64,000 nucleotides of DNA from Chryseobacterium ginsenosidimutans (GTDB taxonomy: Bacteria; Bacteroidota; Bacteroidia; Flavobacteriales; Weeksellaceae): positions 2,480,001-2,544,000 of the forward strand of contig NZ_JANUCO010000001.1 in NCBI RefSeq assembly GCF_024807225.1, written 5' to 3'. Position numbers and translations under genes: made by a program. Below, one piece after another: positions 27,355 through 35,416 of the stretch (its first letter is position 1; the number at the start of each line of letters is the position of its first letter). The notes under the pieces were generated by a model. It was given only the letters and a program-made list of their open reading frames with translations. It ran no database searches and was not told the origin of the DNA.

Positions 27355-29286
27355 ATGGACACCAGTACGAAAATCCTAATCGTTGAAGATAATTTTGTGG
27401 AAGCCAATCATTTAAGATTAATGCTGAAAAATGCAGGCTACACAGTTTTAGGAATTGCGCGAAGTGTAAACGATGCCAAAGAAAACATTATCAAAGAAAA
27501 ACCCGGTTTGGTGCTTCTGGATATTTTCCTGATGGGAAAAGAAACCGGGATTGATCTGGCAAAATTTTTAAAAGAAGAAAACATAGGCTTTATTTATTTG
27601 TCGGCAAACTCGAGTGAAGATATTCTGAGTGAGGCAAAAGCGTCTCATCCTTATGGGTTTCTTGTGAAGCCATTTCGGGAAAAAGACTTGCTGATCATGA
27701 TGCAGATTGCAGGATATCATCAAAAATATAATATTGAATCTTCCGTCCGAAAAGAACAGCTTTTTCAGAGACAGCTTAAAAATCTGATTTCAAATTTCGG
27801 AACATGGGACGAATATCTGCATCAAATGTGCAATGCATTGCAGCCGATTATTCCGTTTGATCTGATGATTTCCAGCTATATGACCGACGAACGTACAGAC
27901 AGCATACTTTTCGGTTTTTTGCGGACGGGTTTTAATGAATATCAGAAAATTACATTAGAAGGTTTTCAGGAACTGACTGATTTAAAGCTTCATGAATTGG
28001 AAGCTGTTTTAAAAAACACAACTACCGAAGACAACATCTGCATATACAATGGTAAAGATTTTCAAAAGAAAATAACGGAACCTGCACTGCATAAAATCAC
28101 GGCAAATTATTTGGGTATGAAATCCAATCTTACCTTGCCGATACCTTTGTCTATCACTAAAAAAGGGAAATTTACATTTTCATTTTACAGCAAAAATCCA
28201 TCGATATTTGATGAAGAACATCTTGAGATTTGCAAAAGATTGCAGGATAATTTTATTTATAATGTAGAAAATATCATTGCCAGACAAAATGATAATTTGA
28301 AGAAACCGGAACCTTTAAACTCCTCAGAAACCGGATTTGAAGGCATTATGGGTAAAAGTCCGTTATTGCTCAGCGTTTTTGATTTTATAAGTCAGGTTGC
28401 GCCTACCGATACTACTGTATTAATAACGGGTGAAAGCGGTACCGGTAAGGAAAAAATTGCCAATGCAATCCATACATTATCTTCAAGGAAAGATCAGTGT
28501 TTTATAAAAATAAACTGTGCTTCATTGCCTGCAAGCTTGATCGAAACCGAACTTTTCGGGCATGAAAAAGGATCTTTTACAGGAGCAATAAACCAACATA
28601 TCGGGAAATTTGAACAGGCTCATAACGGAACTTTATTTCTGGATGAGATAGGAGAGATCCCTTTGGAAATTCAGGTTAAATTATTACGCGTTCTGCAGGA
28701 AAAGGAAATAGAACGCATCGGAAGCCACAAATCTATAAAGGTTGACATCCGTATTATCGCAGCAACCAACCGTAATCTGGAGAAAGAGGTTGCGGAAGGA
28801 AAATTTCGTCTTGATTTATATTACAGACTGTGTGTTTTTCCGTTGCAATTACCTGCTTTAAGAGATCGAAAAGAAGATATCGGAATTTTGGCTCAGCATT
28901 TTATCAAGAAATGTTGCGAAAAACTAAAAAAGAATGAGTTGCATTTATCCTCAGAATCACTGAAAAGTCTCCTCAATTACAATTGGCCCGGAAATATACG
29001 CGAACTGGAAAATCTTATCGAGCGAAGTGTCATTTTAACGAAAGACGATAACATCAATATCATCCCGTTGCCGGTTGCGGTGAATATAAAAAACAGCGAT
29101 AAAGACGAAGATCTTCTGCAAGATAAAACCATTGAAGAGAACGAAAGAATGCATATTCTCAACGTTTTGAATAAATGTGGTGGCAGAATAAGAGGCGAAG
29201 ATGGGGCTGCCAAAATTCTTGGAGTTCCGCCTACAACTCTTGCTTCCAAAATGCTGAAATTGGGGATTAAACGGAATCATTATTAA
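27355..29286 (+). CDS. Sigma-54-dependent response regulator
   Basis: This 643-residue regulator has a receiver at 1-120 (VEDNF, phospho-acceptor Asp56 in VLLDIFLM, Lys in LVKPF), then a middle region of about 200 residues of probable GAF type (residues 135-310). The AAA+ activator has Walker A GESGTGKE near 359, the sigma-54 contact motif as GSFTGA (usually GAFTGA) at 406-411 and Walker B GTLFLDEIGEI. A Fis-type HTH closes the protein (GAAKILGVPPTTLASKML). It is the partner of the TPR kinase upstream, and should activate sigma-54 promoters. I found no convincing GG-N10-GC element in front of the divergent hydrolase genes, so the targets are open. Confidence 0.92.
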   Translation: MDTSTKILIVEDNFVEANHLRLMLKNAGYTVLGIARSVNDAKENIIKEKPGLVLLDIFLMGKETGIDLAKFLKEENIGFIYLSANSSEDILSEAKASHPYGFLVKPFREKDLLIMMQIAGYHQKYNIESSVRKEQLFQRQLKNLISNFGTWDEYLHQMCNALQPIIPFDLMISSYMTDERTDSILFGFLRTGFNEYQKITLEGFQELTDLKLHELEAVLKNTTTEDNICIYNGKDFQKKITEPALHKITANYLGMKSNLTLPIPLSITKKGKFTFSFYSKNPSIFDEEHLEICKRLQDNFIYNVENIIARQNDNLKKPEPLNSSETGFEGIMGKSPLLLSVFDFISQVAPTDTTVLITGESGTGKEKIANAIHTLSSRKDQCFIKINCASLPASLIETELFGHEKGSFTGAINQHIGKFEQAHNGTLFLDEIGEIPLEIQVKLLRVLQEKEIERIGSHKSIKVDIRIIAATNRNLEKEVAEGKFRLDLYYRLCVFPLQLPALRDRKEDIGILAQHFIKKCCEKLKKNELHLSSESLKSLLNYNWPGNIRELENLIERSVILTKDDNINIIPLPVAVNIKNSDKDEDLLQDKTIEENERMHILNVLNKCGGRIRGEDGAAKILGVPPTTLASKMLKLGIKRNHY

Positions 29287-29312
29287 AATTATCTGCATTG
29301 TTACAAAAAATG

Positions 29313-29345
29313 AAACCTTCAAGGTTTTTAAAACCTTGAAGGTTT
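29313..29345 (+). terminator. Long stem terminator after the sigma-54 regulator
   Basis: aaaccttcaaggtttt pairs with aaaaccttgaaggttt, 16 bp of perfect stem with a single-base centre. The arm also contains the short palindrome ccttcaagg, and a similar caaggtt motif lies near 60800, so it may belong to a repeat family as well. Confidence 0.55.
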
Positions 29346-29394
29346 AGATAAATCACGAGTAAAAATTTAACGAAAAATTAACATTTATTATTTT

Positions 29395-29423
29395 GGAACG
29401 AACGTTCCGTTATTATATCTTTG
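29395..29423 (+). promoter_or_regulatory. SDR promoter with TetR-type operator
   Basis: Operator ggaacgaacgttcc (29395-29408: arms ggaac/gttcc) is followed by the -7 element TATCTTTG (29416-29423). The same half-sites recur before the TetR gene at 30239-30252. Confidence 0.7.
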
Positions 29424-29466
29424 CACTATAAAATTTCAATATCAATAATTTAAAACAATTTAAAAA

Positions 29467-30219
29467 ATGAAAAATTTAGAAAACAAAGTAGCTATCGTAA
29501 CAGGAGGAAATAGCGGAATCGGATTTGCAGCAGCAGCAGAATTATCAGCTCAAGGTGCAAAAGTAATCGTAACAGGAAGAAACAAAGAATCTCTGGAACA
29601 AGCCGAAACAGAATTAGGTGTAACAGGAATTCAGGCAGATCAGACCGATTTAAAATCAATCGACAGTTTTGTGGAGCAGGTTTCATCTCAGTTCGGGAAA
29701 GTAGACATCGTATTTTTAAATGCAGGAATCGCTGCTTTTGCACCGGTAGATTCAGCTTCAGAAGAACATTATGACAGCATTATGAATGTTAATGTAAAAG
29801 GAGTTTATTTCACAGTTCAAAAATTATTACCAATCCTGAACGACGGTGGTTCTATTATTTTTAATACTTCAGTAAATGCGCACCTTGCAATGCCAAATTC
29901 CAGTGTTTATGCGGCAAGCAAAGCAGCGTTATTATCTATAAACCGTGTTTTGGCTGTAGAATTAGCTTCAAGAAAAATCAGAGTAAATGCAGTTTCTCCC
30001 GGTCCTGTTGAAACACCGATTTATGGTAAATTAGGATTGGCGAAAGAAGAAGTAGACGGTTTTGGTGCAGCTTTAGGAGAGAAAATTTTATTAAAACGTT
30101 TCGGTCAAGCCAACGAAATTGCAAAAACAGTTGGTTTCCTTACTTCGGAGAATGCATCATTTATTACAGGAACAGAAATCATTGTTGATGGTGGTTTAAC
30201 TGTTAATCCGGTAGTATAA
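29467..30219 (+). CDS. Short-chain dehydrogenase/reductase under TetR control
   Basis: This 250-residue classical SDR has TGGNSGIG (residues 12-19), LNAGIAAF, FNTSVNAH with catalytic Ser, YAASKAA with Tyr and Lys, SPGPVETPIYG and the C-terminal GTEIIVDGG. The group includes glucose-1-dehydrogenase-like and 3-oxoacyl reductase-like enzymes. Arg in VTGRNKE suggests NADP(H). It is followed by a TetR gene 75 bp downstream in the same direction, and both promoters hold the same operator, so it should be induced by the repressor's ligand. Such SDR/TetR pairs commonly respond to electrophiles or quinones. Confidence 0.92.
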   Translation: MKNLENKVAIVTGGNSGIGFAAAAELSAQGAKVIVTGRNKESLEQAETELGVTGIQADQTDLKSIDSFVEQVSSQFGKVDIVFLNAGIAAFAPVDSASEEHYDSIMNVNVKGVYFTVQKLLPILNDGGSIIFNTSVNAHLAMPNSSVYAASKAALLSINRVLAVELASRKIRVNAVSPGPVETPIYGKLGLAKEEVDGFGAALGEKILLKRFGQANEIAKTVGFLTSENASFITGTEIIVDGGLTVNPVV

Positions 30220-30238
30220 AAATTTTTTCTCAAATTTC

Positions 30239-30270
30239 GGAATGAATGTTCCTGAATTTTATTATCTTTG
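30239..30270 (+). promoter_or_regulatory. TetR gene promoter and operator
   Basis: ggaatgaatgttcc (30239-30252) matches the operator before the SDR in spacing and outer bases. -7 element TATCTTTG is at 30263-30270, 25 bases before the ATG at 30295. The repressor therefore probably controls itself and the SDR. Confidence 0.7.
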
Positions 30271-30294
30271 TGTAGTAATCTAATTTTGAAAATC

Positions 30295-30876
30295 ATGGCA
30301 AGAACAAAAGAATTTAATGAAGATAAAGCTTTAGATAAAGCGATGGAGATCTTTTGGCACAAAGGTTATAACGGCACCTCGGCGCAGGATCTGGTGACAC
30401 ATCTCGGGTTGAGCCGCTCTAGCCTGTATGATACTTTTGGGGATAAGCAAAAATTATTTGCACAATCTTTAAAAAAATATCAGAAACAATCACAAGATCA
30501 GGTGGTACATCTTTTTGAAACTTCTGAAAATATAAAAGAGACATTGCATGATATTTTTAAACAGGCAGTGATCGAAAGTTTAGAAGATCGAATCACAAAA
30601 GGATGTTTCATGGTTAATTCCTCCATCGAACTTGCCATGCATGATCAGGAAATCGCAAAGATTGTACAAAATAACGGACAAACGATGGAAGATGTTTTTA
30701 CAAAAGCCGTTCAGAAAGGTCAGGATTTGGGACAGATTTCAAAAAAACTGGAAGCCAGAGTTTTGGCACGATTTATCTTTAACAATTACTCAGGAATCAG
30801 AGTATTGGCTCGAAGCGGCGAAAAAGATAAACAAGTATATGACGACATTGTGAAAACGATGCTGTCTGTACTATAA
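30295..30876 (+). CDS. TetR-family repressor
   Basis: This 193-residue repressor starts MARTKEFNEDKALDKAMEIF, with the HTH at GYNGTSAQDLVTHLGLSRSSLYDTFGDK (residues 26-53). The ligand domain has a cysteine in TKGCFMVNSSIELAMHD, the position used for electrophile sensing in the NemR-like group with the same GC.MVNS motif. I chose ATG 30295 over the in-frame TTG at 30268, because MARTKEF is the family start and the -7 element ends at 30270. It follows its probable target SDR by 75 bp, and its own promoter carries the same operator. A terminator follows at 30891. Confidence 0.9.
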   Translation: MARTKEFNEDKALDKAMEIFWHKGYNGTSAQDLVTHLGLSRSSLYDTFGDKQKLFAQSLKKYQKQSQDQVVHLFETSENIKETLHDIFKQAVIESLEDRITKGCFMVNSSIELAMHDQEIAKIVQNNGQTMEDVFTKAVQKGQDLGQISKKLEARVLARFIFNNYSGIRVLARSGEKDKQVYDDIVKTMLSVL

Positions 30877-30890
30877 AATAAGATCATAAT

Positions 30891-30972
30891 AAAAACCCTC
30901 AATTACATGCTAATTGAGGGTTTTTATGATTAGAACTGTTTAAACTTTAATTCTAAAAGTTTAAACGGTTCT
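30891..30972 (+). terminator. Terminator plus second hairpin after the TetR gene
   Basis: aaaaaccctcaatta (30891-30905) and taattgagggttttt (30911-30925) make a perfect 15-bp stem with T-tract, a textbook terminator. A second near-perfect inverted repeat, agaactgtttaaac...gtttaaacggttct (30932-30972), follows at once; its gtttaaac core recalls the ends of the nested-repeat elements. Confidence 0.8.
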
Positions 30973-31070
30973 TTTATTAATATGCACAAAAGAGCAATTA
31001 TAACATCCATTATCAGATGTAATCAATAATTTTTTGTTCTTTTGCAAATCTTTTAATATTAAATAAGAAT

Positions 31071-32198
31071 ATGTCGAAGTTTGATGAGATCAGGCCTTTT
31101 TACGATCATGAAGTTAGGGATGCTTTGCAGAGTATAACGAAACATCCGATGATGAAGGCATTAATGCAGTTTACTTTTCCTGATCGTGACGAGGAATTTT
31201 GGCTTAATGAGTTTAAAAATGTCAATTCGATAAGCGATTTTCAGCATCGTTGTATTTCGCAGACCATCCGTCAGATTCTGAAACAGAGCTCTGAAGGCTT
31301 AACGACGTCGGGATTTGACGAACTCGATAAAAATACAGCTTACCTGTTCATTTCCAATCACAGAGATATTGTTTTAGATACTTCACTGCTTAATTTAGTG
31401 TTGCTGGATCGAGGATTTATCATGACTTCTTCCGCAATCGGAGATAATCTTGTTCATAAAACATTTCTGCACGTACTGGCGAAATTAAACCGTAACTTTT
31501 TAGTTCAGAGAGGATTGTCTCTTCGCGATCAGTTGAATAGCTCAAAAATTATGTCTGAGTATATTTATAGTTTATTACAGCAAGAAAACCGTTCTGTATG
31601 GATTGCGCAGCGTGAAGGTCGTACCAAAGACGGAAATGATGCCACACAACAAGGCGTTTTGAAGATGTTGGCGATGGCAGCAGGAGATCAGTCATTAACA
31701 GATTTTTTTAAGACGCTCAAAATAGTTCCCTTGTCCATTTCATATGAATATGATCCCACCGACGTTCTTAAAATGCCGCAGGTAATCGCAAAATCTAAAA
31801 ATGAAGTGTACGTTAAAGATCAGGATGAAGATTTTAAAACAATGCTGAGTGGAGTATTGGGACAAAAAAAACGTATTCATTTGCATGCAGGTAAGGTCTT
31901 AGATATTGAGTTTGATGAAATTGCATCGAATATTGAAAACAAAAACAAACAATTACAGGCAATTGCACAGTTAATCGACGATTCTATTATTCAGAATTAT
32001 AAGCTTTGGCCAACCAAGTTCATCGCTTATGATATATTGAATGAAACCAATAAATATTCCGAACATTATACAGAAGACGAAAAAATGCTGTTTGAAAGAA
32101 GAATGGAAATGCGTATCGATATTTCAGATGCCGTTTTAAAGCAGAGTTTTTTAGCCATGTACGCTAATCCGGTGATTAATAAAATGAAATACCAATAA
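31071..32198 (+). CDS. Glycerol-phosphate-type acyltransferase
   Basis: This 375-residue protein carries the acyltransferase block AYLFISNHRDIVLDTSLLN (His97 in the NHRD motif), then AKLNRNFLVQRGLSLRDQLN and VWIAQREGRTKDGNDATQQG, where the family has the E-G-R/T-R motif, and LKIVPLSISYEYDPTD (P-x-x-x-x-Y motif). These are the four blocks of PlsB/PlsC-like acyltransferases that acylate phospholipid precursors. No transmembrane helix is evident. It is a single gene, and a terminator pair separates it from the upstream TetR gene. Confidence 0.82.
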   Translation: MSKFDEIRPFYDHEVRDALQSITKHPMMKALMQFTFPDRDEEFWLNEFKNVNSISDFQHRCISQTIRQILKQSSEGLTTSGFDELDKNTAYLFISNHRDIVLDTSLLNLVLLDRGFIMTSSAIGDNLVHKTFLHVLAKLNRNFLVQRGLSLRDQLNSSKIMSEYIYSLLQQENRSVWIAQREGRTKDGNDATQQGVLKMLAMAAGDQSLTDFFKTLKIVPLSISYEYDPTDVLKMPQVIAKSKNEVYVKDQDEDFKTMLSGVLGQKKRIHLHAGKVLDIEFDEIASNIENKNKQLQAIAQLIDDSIIQNYKLWPTKFIAYDILNETNKYSEHYTEDEKMLFERRMEMRIDISDAVLKQSFLAMYANPVINKMKYQ

Positions 32199-32296
32199 AC
32201 TTTTTTATTTAAAAATGTGGTACTGATAAGGTGCTTACAACGTTTATTCATTTTTTCGTGGCAAGCAATTTGTTTGTTTTAATCTAAATAAACGGT

Positions 32297-32620
32297 ATGA
32301 ATAATAAAGTAAAAGTAGCATTAGCTGTAATCGCAGGCGGGACTTTGATTCTTGCAGGTTTAAGAAGAAAAAAGCGTGAGAAACTAAAAACGTTTACCGC
32401 GCCCGATGGAAATACGTATAAAGAAAATCAGATTTATCGCACATTTGACAATAAGCTTTATAAAAACGGAAGACCCATCCATTTTGAGACACCGGAAACA
32501 GAGCCGGAAAATCATTCCTCCAATAATTATTACAATGGAAATACGGGAAATTTCTCTAAGAATAATCTGAACCATAATAAAAACGCCAGTTACCACCAAA
32601 AAGGCAGCCGACATCAATAA
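32297..32620 (+). CDS. Small membrane-anchored hypothetical protein
   Basis: This 107-residue protein has one N-terminal hydrophobic segment (VALAVIAGGTLILAGL, residues 6-21) followed by a basic stop-transfer patch (RRKKREKLK). A short conserved-looking piece KTFTAPDGNTYKENQIYRTF comes next, with YKNGRPIHFE, then an Asn/His-rich low-complexity tail. I do not recognise a named family. The orientation after the anchor suggests the tail is cytoplasmic. It stands alone, ending before a strong terminator. Confidence 0.65.
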   Translation: MNNKVKVALAVIAGGTLILAGLRRKKREKLKTFTAPDGNTYKENQIYRTFDNKLYKNGRPIHFETPETEPENHSSNNYYNGNTGNFSKNNLNHNKNASYHQKGSRHQ

Positions 32621-32665
32621 AATACAAAGGGCTGAAGCTTTTAATCCGGCTTTTACCTTTACACA

Positions 32666-32704
32666 AAAACAGCATCATTAGATTTCTAGTGATGCTGTTT
32701 TATT
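32666..32704 (+). terminator. Terminator
   Basis: aaacagcatca (32667-32677) and tgatgctgttt (32690-32700) form an 11-bp stem with a 12-base loop followed by T-rich sequence. Confidence 0.75.
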
Positions 32705-32714
32705 ATATTTTTGA

Positions 32715-32921
32715 TTAGCCTGTTGTGTAATTTGAATCTTTGCTTTTATTTTTTTTAACGCAAAGGCAAATAAAGTTTGCTTCGTGAAGCGTGAAAACAG
32801 TGCTTCATCAAATCAACTTGTTGATTCTTCTTTGCTTACTTCATAGTAAGTGACATTGAATTAAAGCTTTGCGTTAAAAAAATAAGCAGTGTTTTTTTAT
32901 TTTTTTTTTGAATCAAATTTA
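32715..32921. repeat. Nested inverted-repeat element, copy C (internally deleted)
   Basis: Compared with copy A, the piece between two gcaaag words is missing, so aacgcaaag runs directly into gcaaata; this looks like deletion between short direct repeats. The inner pair (32757-32765 / 32867-32875) and the cttcgtgaag and aatcaacttgttgatt palindromes remain. The outer ends are eroded (ttagcctgtt at 32715; aaatttaagcctc at 32913-32925), and the right end overlaps the stop codon of the hydrolase gene. Confidence 0.75.
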
Positions 32922-33740
32922 AGCCTCAATAAACTCCAAAAGATCTTTATTAATCGTTTCCGCTTCCGTAGTCGGCATTCCGTGAGGGAAACCGGGATAC
33001 GTAATTAGCTTACCGTTTTTCAATAATTTCGCAGATTTTACACCAGCATTTTGGTAAGGAACAATCTGATCATCTTCACCATGAAGAACCAAAACCGGAA
33101 TATCAACCGCTTTCAGATCTTCTCTAAAATCAGTTTCAGAAAATGCTTTTATGCCCTCGTAATGAGCAACAATTCCACCCATCATTCCTTGTCTCCACCA
33201 GTTTCTCTGGATTCCTTCTCTCACATTCGCGCCTTCTCTGTTGTAGCCGTAGAAAGGAAAAGTCAGGTCGATATAAAACTGTTGTCTGTTGTTCAAAGTC
33301 TGGTCTCTGATGTTGTCAAAAACAGAAATCGGAACCCCATCCGGATTGCTTTCACTTTGCACCATAATCGGTGGAACAGAGCTTATTAAAACAGCTTTTT
33401 TGGCTCTGCCATTCGCATATTTATTCACGTATCTTATCACTTCACCGCCACCTGTCGAGTGTCCAATATGAATGACGTCTTTCAGATCAAGAAAATCTAC
33501 CAATTCCGCAGCATCAGAAGCGTACGTTTCAATATTGTGACCGTAAATATCCTGACTCGATCTTCCGTGACCTCTTCTGTCATGCGTAACCACTCTGTAT
33601 CCTTTTTGAAGGAAAAATATCACCTGTGCGTCCCAATCGTCCGATGATAAAGGCCATCCGTGGTGAAACATCAATGTTTGCCCTTTGCCCTGATCTTTGT
33701 AGAAAATTTCTGTTCCGTCTTTTAATTGTAGTGTACTCAT
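32919..33740 (-). CDS. Alpha/beta hydrolase, non-heme chloroperoxidase type
   Basis: This 273-residue protein has MFHHGWPLSSDDWDAQVIFF (oxyanion region), VVTHDRRGHGRSSQ, DVIHIGHSTGGGEVIRYV (nucleophile Ser), LVLHGEDDQIVPY (Asp) and YPGFPHGMPTTE (His). This is the cofactor-free haloperoxidase/esterase group, in which the same triad supports perhydrolysis. There is no signal peptide, so it is cytoplasmic. The stop codon is overlapped by repeat copy C. A DsbA-like gene lies upstream on the same strand, separated by a short dispersed repeat. Confidence 0.92.
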   Translation of the reverse strand: MSTLQLKDGTEIFYKDQGKGQTLMFHHGWPLSSDDWDAQVIFFLQKGYRVVTHDRRGHGRSSQDIYGHNIETYASDAAELVDFLDLKDVIHIGHSTGGGEVIRYVNKYANGRAKKAVLISSVPPIMVQSESNPDGVPISVFDNIRDQTLNNRQQFYIDLTFPFYGYNREGANVREGIQRNWWRQGMMGGIVAHYEGIKAFSETDFREDLKAVDIPVLVLHGEDDQIVPYQNAGVKSAKLLKNGKLITYPGFPHGMPTTEAETINKDLLEFIEA

Positions 33741-33796
33741 TTTGTTCGATTTTAATTGTTATTAATTGTATGTTGTTGATTAATTTTTATTTTTTT

Positions 33797-33882
33797 GGCA
33801 GCTTTTTCCGTCTTCCGCTCCCAATCTTTTTTGCCAGCGCTTTTGCCTTCCCAAAAAAGGATTTCCGCTCAAGCCGGGCTGC
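33797..33882. repeat. Dispersed repeat with conserved ends (inverted copy at 40289-40406)
   Basis: It starts ggcagctttttccgtcttcc and ends cgctcaagccgggctgc. The complement of 40289-40406 begins and ends with the same two blocks, but its middle differs. The pattern of constant ends and variable centre suggests repeated excision, insertion or an RNA structure. Confidence 0.65.
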
Positions 33883-33920
33883 AAAGGATTCCGTTGGTAA
33901 GATTTGTTTATTAAAGAAAA

Positions 33921-34437
33921 TCAGACTGCATTTTGCTTTAAAAGCTGAAGCAGATCTTCCGCACCGCCGTTGAATTTCTTATCATTAATAAAGAAAGAAG
34001 GCGTTCCGTTTACTCCGCTGATAATCCCGCTTTTAAAATCGGAATCTATCTTTTCCGCCAATTCAGGTTTTTCAAGATCATCTTTAAATTGTGGAAGATT
34101 TAAGTTTAATTTTTCTGCCAGTTCGAAAAGAAATTTTTCATTCAGATATTCCTGATTTTCATAAATAGCATCGTGCATTTCCCAGAATTTCCCCTGTAAA
34201 GCTGCTGCTTCAGCTGCAAGCGCCGCTGGTTTTGCAAATTGGTGCATTTCAGAAAGTGGAAAATTTCTAAAAACAAATTTCACCTGACTTCCGAATTCGC
34301 TCATCAGTTCTTTAAGAAACCGGATAAGCCGCTCCACAATACGGACATTGATAATCTCCATATTCTACGATAACTAAATCGGCATCTAAGTTGCCTTCTG
34401 CGTGGTCAGTTTTGCTGACGTTGGGTTGTAGTGACAT
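33921..34437 (-). pseudogene. Cytoplasmic DsbA-like thioredoxin-fold protein, frameshifted
   Basis: From ATG 34437 the translation MSLQPNVSKTDHAEG, then LVIVEYGDYQCPYCGAAYPV holds the redox motif C-P-Y-C. The second frame continues LKELMSEFGSQVKFVFRNFP, ISGVNGTPSFFINDKKFNGG, with the cis-proline in GTPSFF. Removing one base from GAAAC at 34316-34320 (GTTTC on the coding strand) joins AAYPVLKELMSEF and gives 171 residues, the usual length of the Thioredoxin_4/DsbA group. There is no signal peptide, so a cytoplasmic role, perhaps in peroxide or thiol repair, is likely. An upstream in-frame extension to 34512 lacks family similarity. Confidence 0.88.
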
Positions 34438-34521
34438 AATTATTTTGTTTTTTAATGTTATTTGATTTGAATATTTGTTAACTTCAGTTAGAGATAAGAA
34501 AGTCTCACACATCTTTTAAAC

Positions 34522-34640
34522 GCTATGCGCGCAAAGTTTTTTTAATTAAACTTGAAAACATTTTCGTTCGCAAGGGCGTTTCACTCAGCTAAAATCGCAA
34601 TGAGCCTTTGCTGAACAGAGTGCCTTTGCGACCGGAAAAA
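34522..34640. repeat. Intergenic repeat (related copy at 40060-40157)
   Basis: The blocks cgcaaag.ttttt, cgcaaggcg-like gcaagggcgttt and cactcagctaa recur in the same order at 40060-40157. No coding frame is present. The remainder of 34438-34718 shows nothing else. Confidence 0.5.
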
Positions 34641-34718
34641 TAAATAGTAACCATCAATAGAACTTTGCGTGCATTGCGTTTAAATTAATTTTTAGATATT
34701 AAAACAGGTAATCATATT

Positions 34719-35411
34719 TTAAATTTTAATAGACCAGATTTCCATCAATATGGCACCAATCAGTAATAAAGCTGCAGGAAAAATCAAAGTCCAGTTTCCT
34801 GAAAGATCGAGTAGGAAAGGAGCGATACATGCACCTGATAAAAACCCCGTCCACAATAATAAAAGATGAATTGCGTTGGATTTATATCCTTCTTTTTCTG
34901 CCTTATCATTGGTCATACTGTACATTGCGGTGTTTCTCGCCAAGCTGTTTAATGTTCCAGTTACAAAATCAGTATTTACTTTTTGGTTTCCGACCGAAGT
35001 CACAATTGTATTCATAATTCCCATTGAAAAACCGATGATGGCTATTGAGGAAATGGTATTAATGTTATAAAAATTAGATAGAACCGTATAAAAGATCAGT
35101 ATTCCTGAAACGATGTAAAATGGTAAGGTTTTACGCTGTAATTTTTTCCATAATGACAAGCAAGTTCCCGCATAAATTCCGATTAAAAAAGAAGCAATTA
35201 CTGTAACCGATGTAATGATAACACCTGATTTACCGGTAGAAAGAGCCGCTCCCAGTTGCGTGGTATTTCCACTCATAAAGGAAACGTAGGTTTTCCATTG
35301 GATAAGACCTGTTGCGTCGATATAACCTGCAATAAAAGCCAGAAATATCGCTAATCTTTCCTGTATTCTGATGTCATCAGACGATACAGAAAGTTTTGAT
35401 TCCGATGGCAA
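34719..35411 (-). CDS. YoaK/DUF1275 membrane protein
   Basis: This 230-residue inner-membrane protein has six predicted helices. The family marks are FLAFIAGYIDATGLIQW and VSFMSGNTTQLG (residues 19-55), then FSMGIMNTIVTSVGNQKVNT and VTGTLNSLAR. The function of YoaK proteins is unknown. It begins 5 bp after the bicupin gene and shares its transcript, hence probably the LytTR-type promoter upstream of that gene. The pairing suggests a link to transport or stress on the same substrate, but this is inference. Confidence 0.9.
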   Translation of the reverse strand: MPSESKLSVSSDDIRIQERLAIFLAFIAGYIDATGLIQWKTYVSFMSGNTTQLGAALSTGKSGVIITSVTVIASFLIGIYAGTCLSLWKKLQRKTLPFYIVSGILIFYTVLSNFYNINTISSIAIIGFSMGIMNTIVTSVGNQKVNTDFVTGTLNSLARNTAMYSMTNDKAEKEGYKSNAIHLLLLWTGFLSGACIAPFLLDLSGNWTLIFPAALLLIGAILMEIWSIKI

Positions 35412-35416
35412 AATGC

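Noticed and set aside
29492..29743. Leucine-rich minus-strand frame inside the SDR gene
   Set aside because: It is a mirror frame of a well-supported SDR and has no start signals.
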